This document shows, one piece after another, positions 41,885 through 51,680 of a stretch of 64,000 nucleotides of DNA. The DNA is from Bacilli bacterium. Its GTDB lineage: Bacteria > Bacillota_I > Bacilli_A > RFN20 > DUOF01. Every line of letters starts with the position of its first letter. The first letter of the stretch is position 1. The notes under the pieces were generated by a model, which was not told where the DNA came from, did not search any database, and saw only the letters and a list, made by a program, of their open reading frames with translations. A program made the position numbers and the translations under genes. The stretch is taken from the NCBI GenBank assembly GCA_017517765.1, contig JAFWYE010000009.1:1-64000 (forward strand). The letters are read 5' to 3'.

Positions 41885-44578
41885 TTAAATATTATCACTC
41901 TTTTTTCTTTTAATAAATAATCTTGCTAAGATTATTACCTCTCCTAATACAAAGGCACTAATCAAGCTAATAATGTAAATATTGCTATCTACTACAACAA
42001 CTTCTCTTTCAATGCTAACTTTATTTATTCCCTCTCCTGCACTATAAATAATTTTATATGTACCCGGAGTATTAGAATCAACACTACCATTTACAACATA
42101 CTCTAAGGTAGTAACATTTTTTCCCGCATTTCCTTTAGTAGCAATTGCACCTTGTTCTAGATATTTTTGATATTGTAAAAGAGTAATTTTATCTTCCCCA
42201 ATAAGTTCTAAAACAATTTTTGCAGTATCAATTAAATAAGTTGTAGAACCAGTATTAATATTACAATTACCAATAACGTCACATACCTTTATTGCTAGTT
42301 TATAACTTCCATAATAGTCAAAAGGATATTTTATTCCCTCCTCAAGAGTGAAACTAGTGAATTTATTTTTATCATATGTAGCTAAATAAAATTCATATGA
42401 AAGACTAGTTAAATCTATACTAGATAAATCGCTATAATTAACGTCCACTCTAACATTATTTGAATACACACTATTATCACCAGTTATATTAAGACTAATT
42501 CTAGGAGCTAGTGAATCAACATAGAAAGTATTATCTAGTTTTATAAGACTATAATTGCCAGCATAATCTGAAGCATATATCCACAAATAATAAATAGCTT
42601 CATCACTTATATTTAAGCTAGCTTCCCTTCCATTATAACAATTGTTTGTAAGTTCACTATCACTTGTAATATCAACCTTTGATAATCCACATCTAAAACT
42701 AACCCCATTATCAAGACCTGCAATAGTAATTGTAGTTTTAACTTCTTTTACATAATTATCTTCACTAGTAGCACTAACTTCCCCCTTACTAAGAGCAGTA
42801 ACATCCATATAATATACACCAGAGCAAATAAGATCACTGGTATTTCCAATATAATCTTTTAATACAAAACAAACCAAATAATTTCCATCTTCATTAATAT
42901 TAGTTTTACTCATTACAACTTTATTAGCATAACTAGAAGCAGCTAAAACATCACTTACAGTTAAAGATGCCCTTTCACTTTCTTTAATAATCTTGAAATA
43001 AGCTTTACTCACATATGGAGTTTGCGCTAGCTCTAACATTTCATCATAAAAAGAAATATTAAGTTCAACTCTACTATAAGGAACATTAGAGGTATAACTA
43101 ATAAAGTTACTATTAGATAAAACTGGAGCTTTAGTATCTATAATAATTTGATGAGTTCTATAAACATATTTTCCTGTACTAACCTCAAATATTTTATAGT
43201 GAATATAATAATACTTATCTTCCCCACTTATTGTTATAATATCGCCATTACTAACGCTAGTAAACGTTTTATTTGAATAGTCAGCTTCACTACTATTAGA
43301 AGATATGAAATAAGAAATATCTCCAATACCATTGTGATCAAAAATATTAACTTTTACCTTAACTGGTCCATTATTCATAATGGTAGAGTAATCAGGTAAT
43401 TTAATACCCTCTACAGGAGTTGGAATAATACTAGGTTCATCAATATCTAACTCATAAGTCTTCTCTTTTGCCTCTAGTAAAGAAACTGCTCTAGGATCAC
43501 TAGAAGTCCCCTCTATTATATACTCAAGTTTTAATTTAAAATCCAAATGACTAATTGTATTTTTTAAAGGATCATAAGTTATAACATTAGATATAGGAAT
43601 GTATAATAGAGCACTTTCATTATTAGTTAACTTACCAGAAAATGTTTCTACATAATTATAAGTTTGTTCTCCAAATATTGTATATTCATATCCAGTTTTA
43701 ATAGTTAAAATATCATTATTATTAAAAGTAAATGGGTCTCCCCCTACATAAATAGATAAAGTTATCCTATAGTTTCTAGTATTAATAAGATTATTACTAT
43801 GATTAATAACTCTAACAGTCAAATATAATTCTTCACCACAATTTAAAATATTAGAAACCGTGTTTTGACCATAATAAGCATTATAGGAATATTGTATACA
43901 TCTTGGAAATACATAATTCTTTCCATTATTAGTAACATTATGCCCATAATCATACATTTCAAGTTCAAAGTTATCTTTGTAAGTTATTGTATCTCCTTCA
44001 CTAGTAAAAAATCCTAATCTTTCTATTTTGCTAACATCACTACTATCAGCTTTATTAACAAAAGTAAAATTGTAATATATATAATCAAAAACTATGCTTT
44101 CATCATAAAATGGCAAAAAGCTATAAAAGAAACTATTATTATAACTCCCTGAACTAACATCACTAATATCCCCCTTATCAATACTACATCTTTCAACAGT
44201 TCCATACTTGTAGCATAATTCTTGAGTAAACGAATAAATCTTACTACCAGAAATTTCAAGACTGATTGGGAAAAGATAAAACTCATGAGCATATGTACTT
44301 GTTAATATAGAATCACTATAAGTAAGTTTTTCTCCCTCAATTATAACTTCTCCTGCCTCTATATCTTGACTAGTAAGTGTATATTTAGTCCCATTGTAAT
44401 AAAAGCTATTATCACTTTCTACACTAAATTTATTATATCCTTGATAATATACATTCAAGTTAGTTTCGTCTCCAAAACTAACATCAATATTTTCTCCATC
44501 ATAACTTTTAGCACTAACCATAAATGGAGAAAGTAAAAGTAAGAAAACAAAGCAAATAAAAACATAAATACGTTTCAT
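41885..44578 (-). CDS. Large Ig-like surface protein with C-terminal membrane anchor
   Basis: 897 residues. Signal peptide ending VSA at about residue 23, then several beta-sandwich repeats with DxTxP-like linkers (YYIHYKIFEVSTGKY, IIDTKAPVLS, FYVDSLAPRIS, YLIDTAKIVL), a DUF5011-type Ig domain (YLEQGAIATKGNAGKN, VDSNTPGTYKIIYSA) and a single membrane helix at about 867-888 followed by KRKKSDNI. No LPxTG sortase motif. Likely projects from the cell surface. The ATG overlaps the stop of the J-domain gene, so it is co-translated with an intracellular chaperone-like protein. Confidence 0.8.
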   Translation of the reverse strand: MKRIYVFICFVFLLLLSPFMVSAKSYDGENIDVSFGDETNLNVYYQGYNKFSVESDNSFYYNGTKYTLTSQDIEAGEVIIEGEKLTYSDSILTSTYAHEFYLFPISLEISGSKIYSFTQELCYKYGTVERCSIDKGDISDVSSGSYNNSFFYSFLPFYDESIVFDYIYYNFTFVNKADSSDVSKIERLGFFTSEGDTITYKDNFELEMYDYGHNVTNNGKNYVFPRCIQYSYNAYYGQNTVSNILNCGEELYLTVRVINHSNNLINTRNYRITLSIYVGGDPFTFNNNDILTIKTGYEYTIFGEQTYNYVETFSGKLTNNESALLYIPISNVITYDPLKNTISHLDFKLKLEYIIEGTSSDPRAVSLLEAKEKTYELDIDEPSIIPTPVEGIKLPDYSTIMNNGPVKVKVNIFDHNGIGDISYFISSNSSEADYSNKTFTSVSNGDIITISGEDKYYYIHYKIFEVSTGKYVYRTHQIIIDTKAPVLSNSNFISYTSNVPYSRVELNISFYDEMLELAQTPYVSKAYFKIIKESERASLTVSDVLAASSYANKVVMSKTNINEDGNYLVCFVLKDYIGNTSDLICSGVYYMDVTALSKGEVSATSEDNYVKEVKTTITIAGLDNGVSFRCGLSKVDITSDSELTNNCYNGREASLNISDEAIYYLWIYASDYAGNYSLIKLDNTFYVDSLAPRISLNITGDNSVYSNNVRVDVNYSDLSSIDLTSLSYEFYLATYDKNKFTSFTLEEGIKYPFDYYGSYKLAIKVCDVIGNCNINTGSTTYLIDTAKIVLELIGEDKITLLQYQKYLEQGAIATKGNAGKNVTTLEYVVNGSVDSNTPGTYKIIYSAGEGINKVSIEREVVVVDSNIYIISLISAFVLGEVIILARLFIKRKKSDNI

Positions 44579-45924
44579 TATACTTTCACCTCCATTAACA
44601 AATTAATAGCAATTAAATATATAGCAAAAAAAGCTAAAGTTACAATTACAAAAGCCAAATTAAATCCCATAATAAAATACAAAACACAAGGAATAATTAA
44701 ATATAGCAAAGAATAAATTATTCTAAATACCAAATAATTCTTACTAGCTAATTTATAAGCTTTTGAAGGCAAATAAATATATTTATCATCATAATCATAT
44801 TCCTTATTAGACTTAAAGAAATGATTATTATAACTTCCTTTAAGTTTAAAAAGCAAAGCACTAACTCTCTTTATCTTTTTATCAAAAAATAATTTGGTAT
44901 CTATTTCGTTTTTAACATTTATTACATGAACAATTAAATTACCATTTTTATCATTATATCCTTTAGTACCTAATCCCTCTAAAGTTAAAAGATTACTATC
45001 CACATTTAATTTATAAGTATGTTCTTTATCGCTTATACTGGAATAACTAAAATCATTTAAATTTAAATATATTAATTTTTCATTTGTTAATAAATATGCT
45101 TCAATATCTTTCCCAGCGTACTTATTTAAAATAAAGTTATAATGAATAATTTTATCTAAGAAGGTATAAGTAATGTTAGAGAAAGAAACACTATTTATCA
45201 TCAAAGTAAAATCATCTTTTTTAAGAGTAAAATCAATACCATTTTGATAATCCTCTTCACTCACTACATAATCAATAAAGATCTCATTATTTTCTACTCT
45301 ATAAAAATCTTTATCAAAGAAGTCAAACTTAACAAAAATCTTATATTCATCTTTATCTATCATCACTTCTTGTCCATTACATTCAACTGTAATTTTTTCT
45401 TCTATAACACTCTTACTAGAGTCTTTTCCTTTTCCCTTACAATTAGGACATACACAAACTTTATTATCTTTTCTAACTTTTCCTTTTCCCTTACAAATAG
45501 GACAATCTTTATCTAAATAAGTTAACACTTCTTTAGAATAACCAAAAGTATATTCACTTCCACAAAGATAATAAAGATATGGTAGTTTAACTTCTAAATA
45601 AATATCATTAACACTCTCTTTAGAAACAACTTCATCTCCATAAGAAAAGACACTACTACTATTTAAATAAGACTTAATTCCTATAAATTCTCTTTCCTCT
45701 TTTTCCTCTTCTTTTAAGTCATTAAGATGAAACTTATCATACATCTCTCTTTGTTTAATTTCACTTAAAACTTTATAAGCTTCATTAACTTCTCTATATC
45801 TTTTTAAAGCATTTTTAGAGACGTTGTTTTCTGGATTATAAAAAGAAGACAAATCTTTATAAGCTTGCTCTATTTCTTTTAAACTAGCATCACTAGAAAC
45901 ATTTAATATCTTATAATAATCCAT
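44578..45924 (-). CDS. Membrane-anchored DnaJ-like protein with altered HPD motif
   Basis: 448 residues. J domain at 1-65 (DYYKILNVSSDASLKEIEQAY ... YREVNEAYKVLSEIKQREMYDK, quoted in parts), but the HPD loop reads Asn30-Pro31-Glu32. Two zinc repeats CPICKGKG and CPNCKGKG at about 138-165 (half of a full DnaJ finger), a DnaJ C-terminal-like beta domain with LEGLGTKGYND and GNLIVHV, and two membrane helices near the C terminus (FRIIYSLLYLIIPCVLYF and the next). Without HPD it should not stimulate DnaK. SD GGGAGGTG. Confidence 0.75.
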   Translation of the reverse strand: MDYYKILNVSSDASLKEIEQAYKDLSSFYNPENNVSKNALKRYREVNEAYKVLSEIKQREMYDKFHLNDLKEEEKEEREFIGIKSYLNSSSVFSYGDEVVSKESVNDIYLEVKLPYLYYLCGSEYTFGYSKEVLTYLDKDCPICKGKGKVRKDNKVCVCPNCKGKGKDSSKSVIEEKITVECNGQEVMIDKDEYKIFVKFDFFDKDFYRVENNEIFIDYVVSEEDYQNGIDFTLKKDDFTLMINSVSFSNITYTFLDKIIHYNFILNKYAGKDIEAYLLTNEKLIYLNLNDFSYSSISDKEHTYKLNVDSNLLTLEGLGTKGYNDKNGNLIVHVINVKNEIDTKLFFDKKIKRVSALLFKLKGSYNNHFFKSNKEYDYDDKYIYLPSKAYKLASKNYLVFRIIYSLLYLIIPCVLYFIMGFNLAFVIVTLAFFAIYLIAINLLMEVKV

Positions 45925-45936
45925 ACTTACACCTCC

Positions 45937-46923
45937 CTATATTAACTCTAATATTTCATTTAAACTAATCTTAAATTTATTCTTATTTTTAATTAGATAA
46001 AGTTTAAAATCACTAACTTTATCTTCCTTACTTTTAATAAATGTAGAGATATTCTTATCATTTTCTAATTTGTAAACCCCACATTTATACTTTTCTTTAT
46101 TTACTAAATCTATAAAGTCACCATCAAGGAAGTTATAGTTGACATAAATAATATTATCTTTAACTTCTCCCTCTTTTTCTGAATCATTTATAAATAAATA
46201 CTTTGTATTATCTTTAATATTTTCTTTTCCAAAACAAACATCAAAATAAATATTATTAGATAAATACTCTCCTTTAACCCTTTCATCATTTATAAATAAA
46301 GAGTTATTAACTAAAGAATCATATAACTCTTCTTTGTTACTTCTTTTATAAACAAATACATTATTTTCTTCATTTAATTCAACTTCAAAATAATATGGAT
46401 CTGAAATAAAAGAATCAACTAAATAAATACCCTCACTACTATTAAATAAAGCTGAAGAAAATCTATTAATAATACTCTCTACACTCTCTTTATTTAACAC
46501 TTCAAAACACAAAACATTTGAATCTTCAAAATTATCCTTATAAGTTACAATCTTCTTATTTAAATAATCATAGCAAAACTCTTTGTTTACACTATCGCTA
46601 AACACAGGAAATTTTCCCTTAGTTAATGGTTCAATAAATAAAGAATTAACTTTTATATCCTTTAAAGACACATCATAAATATCGTTAAAGTTACATTCAA
46701 TAATGCCATTATCTTTAAACTTATAATAAACATTATTAAATAAATAAAATAAATCTTCTTTAATATCTAAAGCATTTAAAGCCTCTACTAATTTAGTGTT
46801 TTTATCTAAATTATCCTTCAAGATTATTTGAGTAAACAAAAACTCAAATAAATCCAATTTAGTAAAAGCATAGCTCTTTAAATTAGTTTCAAATCTAGAA
46901 AAACTAACACATTTAATTTTCAT
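45937..46923 (-). CDS. Hypothetical protein of the DnaJ-helicase operon
   Basis: 328 residues, soluble, acidic, rich in Asn, Asp and Phe, with alternating beta strands and short helices; no cysteine pairs and no motif I recognise. It lies between the helicase gene and the J-protein gene with gaps of 15 and 12 bases, so it is surely made with them. A partner or specificity subunit of the helicase is a guess. SD GGAGGTG. Confidence 0.6.
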   Translation of the reverse strand: MKIKCVSFSRFETNLKSYAFTKLDLFEFLFTQIILKDNLDKNTKLVEALNALDIKEDLFYLFNNVYYKFKDNGIIECNFNDIYDVSLKDIKVNSLFIEPLTKGKFPVFSDSVNKEFCYDYLNKKIVTYKDNFEDSNVLCFEVLNKESVESIINRFSSALFNSSEGIYLVDSFISDPYYFEVELNEENNVFVYKRSNKEELYDSLVNNSLFINDERVKGEYLSNNIYFDVCFGKENIKDNTKYLFINDSEKEGEVKDNIIYVNYNFLDGDFIDLVNKEKYKCGVYKLENDKNISTFIKSKEDKVSDFKLYLIKNKNKFKISLNEILELI

Positions 46924-46938
46924 TTACTCACCTCCTAA

Positions 46939-49900
46939 TTAAAAATAAGAATATGGATCCTTTATCTTACCTTCCATTCTGTTATAAATTTCATTATATA
47001 ATTTTTTAGTATATCTAAGAGTAGAATCATCTAAAGACTCCATCTCTATATCAAGCCTAGTAAAGAATGATTTAGCTCCCACTACAATTAACATCTTTCT
47101 AGCACGAGACAAGGCAACATTAATTCTCTCCAACTTCTTAACAAACTCACTAACCCCTTTAGACTTGCTATTTCTAACTAAATTAACAATAATAATATCT
47201 TCTTCCTTACCCTGGAATTCATCAACACTACTAACTTTACTCTTATTAAAGTTAATATTTTTAAAGTTCATCTTATTAACTTCTTTTTTAATCATATTAA
47301 CTTGGTCTTTATATAAAGATATAACTCCTACACTAACATTCTTTTCAATATGATTTTCATATCCTTCATTAATTTTAATAAGTAAATTCTTAGTAATCTC
47401 AATTTCACTATCATTATAGAAACTACTACTGATATTTCCACCCTTAACAAGTTTCTTTTCATATGATATTGTTCCATCTTTGTTGTAAGTAGAATCTACA
47501 AAATAAGTATGAACATCTTTAGTAAATAATTTTAATCCATTACCACTAACCTCTAAGTTATGTTCTTTTAAATTGTTTTGTTCTTTTTTATTACCCATAA
47601 CTAATTTATCTTCATAGAAAAGGTTAACTATATCCATAATTTGTTTATGAGATCTATATTGCTTAATTAGCATATACTTATTATTTTTAGCCTCGCTAAA
47701 TAACTTTTTAAATAAACTTGTCTCTACTAGTAGTTCATATTTATCTAATACTTCCTTACTAACTCTTTTATCAAGTGTTAATCCCTCAAACATTCCTTCC
47801 TTATATTTAAATAATGGAGGAAGTTGTCTATGGTCACCCACAAGAATAACACTCTTTCCATATAAAATAGGAATAAGTAACTCTATAGCACTAGCTTTAC
47901 TAACTTCATCAATAATAACTACATCAAAATCTATATTATTTAAATCAATATCATTTAAGTTATATTCACTAAGATATCTATTTCTATCTTTTAAATATTT
48001 TGAGTTAGCATTACAAGTAAGAGCATAAACTCCAATATTATTACTAACTAAATATCTAGTATATCTCTCCTTATTTAATTTTAAGTTATCCTCATTTAAA
48101 TAGTTCAAAGTATTCTTATAAATATCATTGTATAAATTATACTCAATTAATTCCTTATCTATTTCTTTTTTATACTCTGTTAAATACTCTTTTATACACT
48201 CTATTTTTTCTTTTTCTAAATCAGGAATTCTAGAAGCAAACATAACTTTATTAAACATTAAATCATAAAACTCATCCATAGAGTTAAAGACATCAATTAC
48301 ATCTTTAAACTCTTCTTTAATTTTAGTATTAATCTTATTTATTTCACTTACTTTATATTGCTTCTTTTCCTTATTTATAAATAAAGCTCTTTCTTCATTA
48401 TTTATAATCTCTAAATATTCTTTATGCTTAAGAGTAATATTTTGAATATTTCTCTCCATCAATCTAGAAAACTCATTATTAAATAAAACATTATCCTTAA
48501 AGATTCTATTAAAGCATTTTAAATACATATTAAATTCTAACTCATCTAGATATTTATCTAAATTATATTTATTCTTTAGCTCTTCAAAACCAACAATATA
48601 ACTAGTTAAAAAACCATTATCTATGTATTCGCCAACCCTATAATCATTAGATTTAAAATCACTAATAAACTTAACAACTAATTTGTCTTTATTAATCTTA
48701 TTATTTAAATATGCTATCTCGCTATCATAATTAAGCACTTCTTTGTTTAATGCATTAATGCTATTTAAATAAGCAAAATATTTTTCTCTTCTAGATTTAT
48801 TAGAGTTATAAAATTTATTAACTTTACTAAACTCCTTTTCTAGTTTCTCTAATTCTTCTTGTCTTTTATTTAAACTGTTTAGTTTATCTTCATATTTACT
48901 CTTTAATTTATTAGTAAAATTATCTACTACATTATTAGGTAAATACAAAGAATCTACTTTACTCTTTCTTTCACTAGAAACAAGTCTAATAGGTAATACA
49001 TTTAACTCATTAGGCAATCTTTCAAGTACATTATCAATAGCAACATGAGTTTGACTAGATAATACCACTCTTTTTCCCATCTTATTAAACTGATAAACTA
49101 ATTCACTAATAGTTTGAGTTTTACCAGTTCCTGGTGGCCCTTGAAGTAAATAAATAGAGTTAGAATTAATCGCACTAAAAATAGCTTCTTTTTGATATTC
49201 ATCTAAATACTTATTAGAAAACTCTAATCCCTCTTTACTTACTATCTCTTTACTAGACTCACTATTATGAATATCAAATAAATAACTAACTATATAAGGA
49301 TTATAAACATCTCCTCTTTTTAATTTATTTAGAGCATCTTTACCTCTTTTATACAAAGATATATCTCCACTCAAAATATTTACAAGAAGAGGATTAACCC
49401 CATAATTATTTTCAATATATTCTCTTATTTGATTTAAATTAAAGTAATAATTCTCTTCTTCATTATAAAATTTAGAGAACTTATAAACTCTAGAATTACT
49501 ATCTTCACTATCTAGAGTTAATGAAAAAAGTATAGACCCTAATCTAGTAGTCTTAAATTCAAATTCTAATTCTTTTTTACTAGCAAGTTTATTATCTATT
49601 AAAGCCTCTTTTTCATTAGCAATTTCTATCTCTTGATTTATAAAATAATGTAACTTACTATAACTTTCTTCACTCTTATCAATACGCACATAAAACTCTA
49701 TTACAAAATATTTATTAGCGTCACTTGCTCTATTAACATATAAATAATTGTTTAAATCATCAAAGTAAATATCATCTTTATATTTATCAAGATTTTCAAA
49801 ATCTCTTTTCACTTGATAAACTTCTTTTAAAGAATATCCCTCACTCTTATAAAATCCTAATTTCTCTTTAAAAAATCTTCTTTCAAACTCTAAATAATCA

Positions 49901-50331
49901 TCCCAATTATTTATAAAATCCAGAACTTTATAATCTACTAAATTAACAGTATCCTTAATAATAGATTTAATAAGTTTTAAATCACTAACACAATTTCTAT
50001 TATCATTATAAATTCCTATTTTAAAGTTATATTCTTTTTCAAAATCTAAAACTTTATTAACATCAAGTTCAATTATATCTTTAACTTTAAAATATCCATT
50101 ATCACCAGTAATATCAAAGCTACCCTTAATAAATAAACCATACTCTTTAACTCTAATAAAATAATAATCAAGCCCTGATTTAACAATACTAAAGTTATCT
50201 ATCTTAGTTAATAAATCAATAAAAGTATCTATGCTATAATCATTTTGATCTAAAAATTTATAAAAGGAAAAATTAGCAAGTCTCTTGCTATATTCTTCTT
50301 TATATAAATTAGAAAAATCAAAATATATCAT
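46939..50331 (-). CDS. SF1 helicase of the Upf1/DNA2-like group with a long internal insert
   Basis: 1130 residues. About 390 residues of unknown N-terminal region, motif I QGPPGTGKTQT (about 396), motif Ia SSQTHVAIDNVLERL, then some 390 residues including a Lys/Glu-rich probable coiled coil, motif II IIDEVSKAS (about 803), motif III VGDHRQLPP, motif IV KQYRSH (about 893), motif V VDEFQGKEEDI (about 1038) and motif VI NVALSRARK. This is an ATP-driven DNA or RNA helicase. Adjacent genes encode two DnaJ-like proteins. No nuclease motif was found in it. SD GAGGG. Confidence 0.88.
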   Translation of the reverse strand: MIYFDFSNLYKEEYSKRLANFSFYKFLDQNDYSIDTFIDLLTKIDNFSIVKSGLDYYFIRVKEYGLFIKGSFDITGDNGYFKVKDIIELDVNKVLDFEKEYNFKIGIYNDNRNCVSDLKLIKSIIKDTVNLVDYKVLDFINNWDDYLEFERRFFKEKLGFYKSEGYSLKEVYQVKRDFENLDKYKDDIYFDDLNNYLYVNRASDANKYFVIEFYVRIDKSEESYSKLHYFINQEIEIANEKEALIDNKLASKKELEFEFKTTRLGSILFSLTLDSEDSNSRVYKFSKFYNEEENYYFNLNQIREYIENNYGVNPLLVNILSGDISLYKRGKDALNKLKRGDVYNPYIVSYLFDIHNSESSKEIVSKEGLEFSNKYLDEYQKEAIFSAINSNSIYLLQGPPGTGKTQTISELVYQFNKMGKRVVLSSQTHVAIDNVLERLPNELNVLPIRLVSSERKSKVDSLYLPNNVVDNFTNKLKSKYEDKLNSLNKRQEELEKLEKEFSKVNKFYNSNKSRREKYFAYLNSINALNKEVLNYDSEIAYLNNKINKDKLVVKFISDFKSNDYRVGEYIDNGFLTSYIVGFEELKNKYNLDKYLDELEFNMYLKCFNRIFKDNVLFNNEFSRLMERNIQNITLKHKEYLEIINNEERALFINKEKKQYKVSEINKINTKIKEEFKDVIDVFNSMDEFYDLMFNKVMFASRIPDLEKEKIECIKEYLTEYKKEIDKELIEYNLYNDIYKNTLNYLNEDNLKLNKERYTRYLVSNNIGVYALTCNANSKYLKDRNRYLSEYNLNDIDLNNIDFDVVIIDEVSKASAIELLIPILYGKSVILVGDHRQLPPLFKYKEGMFEGLTLDKRVSKEVLDKYELLVETSLFKKLFSEAKNNKYMLIKQYRSHKQIMDIVNLFYEDKLVMGNKKEQNNLKEHNLEVSGNGLKLFTKDVHTYFVDSTYNKDGTISYEKKLVKGGNISSSFYNDSEIEITKNLLIKINEGYENHIEKNVSVGVISLYKDQVNMIKKEVNKMNFKNINFNKSKVSSVDEFQGKEEDIIIVNLVRNSKSKGVSEFVKKLERINVALSRARKMLIVVGAKSFFTRLDIEMESLDDSTLRYTKKLYNEIYNRMEGKIKDPYSYF

Positions 50332-50332
50332 C

Positions 50333-51580
50333 TTATACCCTCTCTATCAAAACTAAATCATTACCAACTACTATCTTATCTTCTTTATCTAGACGTATAT
50401 AATTTTCTAAATACTTACTAGACTTAAAAGTTTCTACTAAAGTGTTATCATAATACTTATAATCTTCCACATACACTACATTCTTGTTATTCTTTATTCT
50501 TATCTTATATACATTTTCAAAATAAGGATTAACACAAATTATCATCTTAGACTTCTTTCCTTGTTTATCTAAAACAAGTTTAGTATATGCCTCTACCTTC
50601 TCTACCTCTTTTAAATTTTTCTTATAGGAAATAGTAAGTTTTTCCTCATCTAAATTAATCACTTTTCTATCCGTATTTAAATCATCTTTATCTAAGTTAA
50701 TATTACGTGCAATATCGCCATTTAAAATAAAATAATTGTCTTTAGAAAGTTTATTAAGTTTAACTAAATAGTTATCACATATAATCTCATCTACACTATT
50801 ATCAATATAGATATAATCCTCACTATCTAAATCAATATAATCTTTAGCACTAAGAGAAACATTCTTTATTAGCTCTTCTTTTTTTACATAGCCAGATTTA
50901 CCAATGATTACATTAGTATAAGTGGTTTTTAACTCCTCTTTCACTTCATTTAAAAAAGTAATATAGAAGTCCCCATCATTTATACCTTTATTACTTAAAC
51001 AAACAATTTCCTTTTTACATTTAAATTCACTTTTAACAAATTCTTTTCCTTTAACAGTATTAATAACTACACTTTTTTTCTCTTTATGATCATTAATACT
51101 ATAATTAATTCCCCTTAAGTAATAAACATCATTACCCTTTATATAATAATCATCTTTATCATATACATTTAAAGTTAACACTAGCTTATACTCTTCATTA
51201 TCTAGTTCTATTTTATCTAAGTGCTTATACGAGTTTTTTAATTCAATCTCTATTTTAGAATCCATTAAAACTTTAGAATTATTATCACACAAATAACAAT
51301 GCTTAACTCTTATTAATTTTTCTCCCTTGCACTTATTACAAGTCATAACTCTTTTATTTAAAGTAATGATACCCTTACCATTACACTTATCACACTCTTT
51401 AAAGTATTCAGGAGCATTAGTAGAGCTCTTACACATACAATCCTTATAATCTTTTCCTATAACTTCTACTTTATTTTCACCCAATATATCTAAAATAGAA
51501 ACTTTAACTTCACTAGAAAAAACAGGAATACTTTTTTCCTTAAAATTAATACTATTATATTCTTTTTCTATTATAGACAT
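50333..51580 (-). CDS. DnaJ-like protein lacking a J domain (zinc finger plus CTD)
   Basis: 415 residues. Residues about 48-98 contain cysteine pairs of a DnaJ zinc finger: CMC, CDKCNGKG, CNKCKGEK and CYLC. Next comes a DnaJ C-terminal-like beta region (LVLTLNVYDKDDYYIKGNDVYY, quoted as LTLNVYDKDDYYIKG) and LSNKGINDGDFYI. The last 170 residues are unknown. There is no J domain at the N terminus. It is the first gene of the operon, two bases before the helicase ATG. It may complement the J-domain protein three genes downstream as a split Hsp40. SD AGGTGA. Confidence 0.65.
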   Translation of the reverse strand: MSIIEKEYNSINFKEKSIPVFSSEVKVSILDILGENKVEVIGKDYKDCMCKSSTNAPEYFKECDKCNGKGIITLNKRVMTCNKCKGEKLIRVKHCYLCDNNSKVLMDSKIEIELKNSYKHLDKIELDNEEYKLVLTLNVYDKDDYYIKGNDVYYLRGINYSINDHKEKKSVVINTVKGKEFVKSEFKCKKEIVCLSNKGINDGDFYITFLNEVKEELKTTYTNVIIGKSGYVKKEELIKNVSLSAKDYIDLDSEDYIYIDNSVDEIICDNYLVKLNKLSKDNYFILNGDIARNINLDKDDLNTDRKVINLDEEKLTISYKKNLKEVEKVEAYTKLVLDKQGKKSKMIICVNPYFENVYKIRIKNNKNVVYVEDYKYYDNTLVETFKSSKYLENYIRLDKEDKIVVGNDLVLIERV

Positions 51581-51596
51581 AGTATCACCTGTTATT

Positions 51597-51605
51597 AGTA
51601 TAACA
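51597..51605 (-). promoter_or_regulatory. Possible extended -10 promoter of the eight-gene operon
   Basis: TGTTATACT on the minus strand, 17 bases upstream of the ATG at 51580. No good -35 was found, so the TG extension would be needed. Confidence 0.4.
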
Positions 51606-51658
51606 CCATAAAATCAAATCCCTCTATTTTTATATAATAAAAATAACAAAAATAAAAA

Positions 51659-51680
51659 AGAGGACTATTTAGTCCCCCTT
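51659..51680 (-). terminator. Terminator of the zincin-pair operon
   Basis: GGACT/AGTCC stem extended by mostly paired flanks, four-base loop, minus-strand T-run; overlaps the stop at 51665. Confidence 0.75.
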
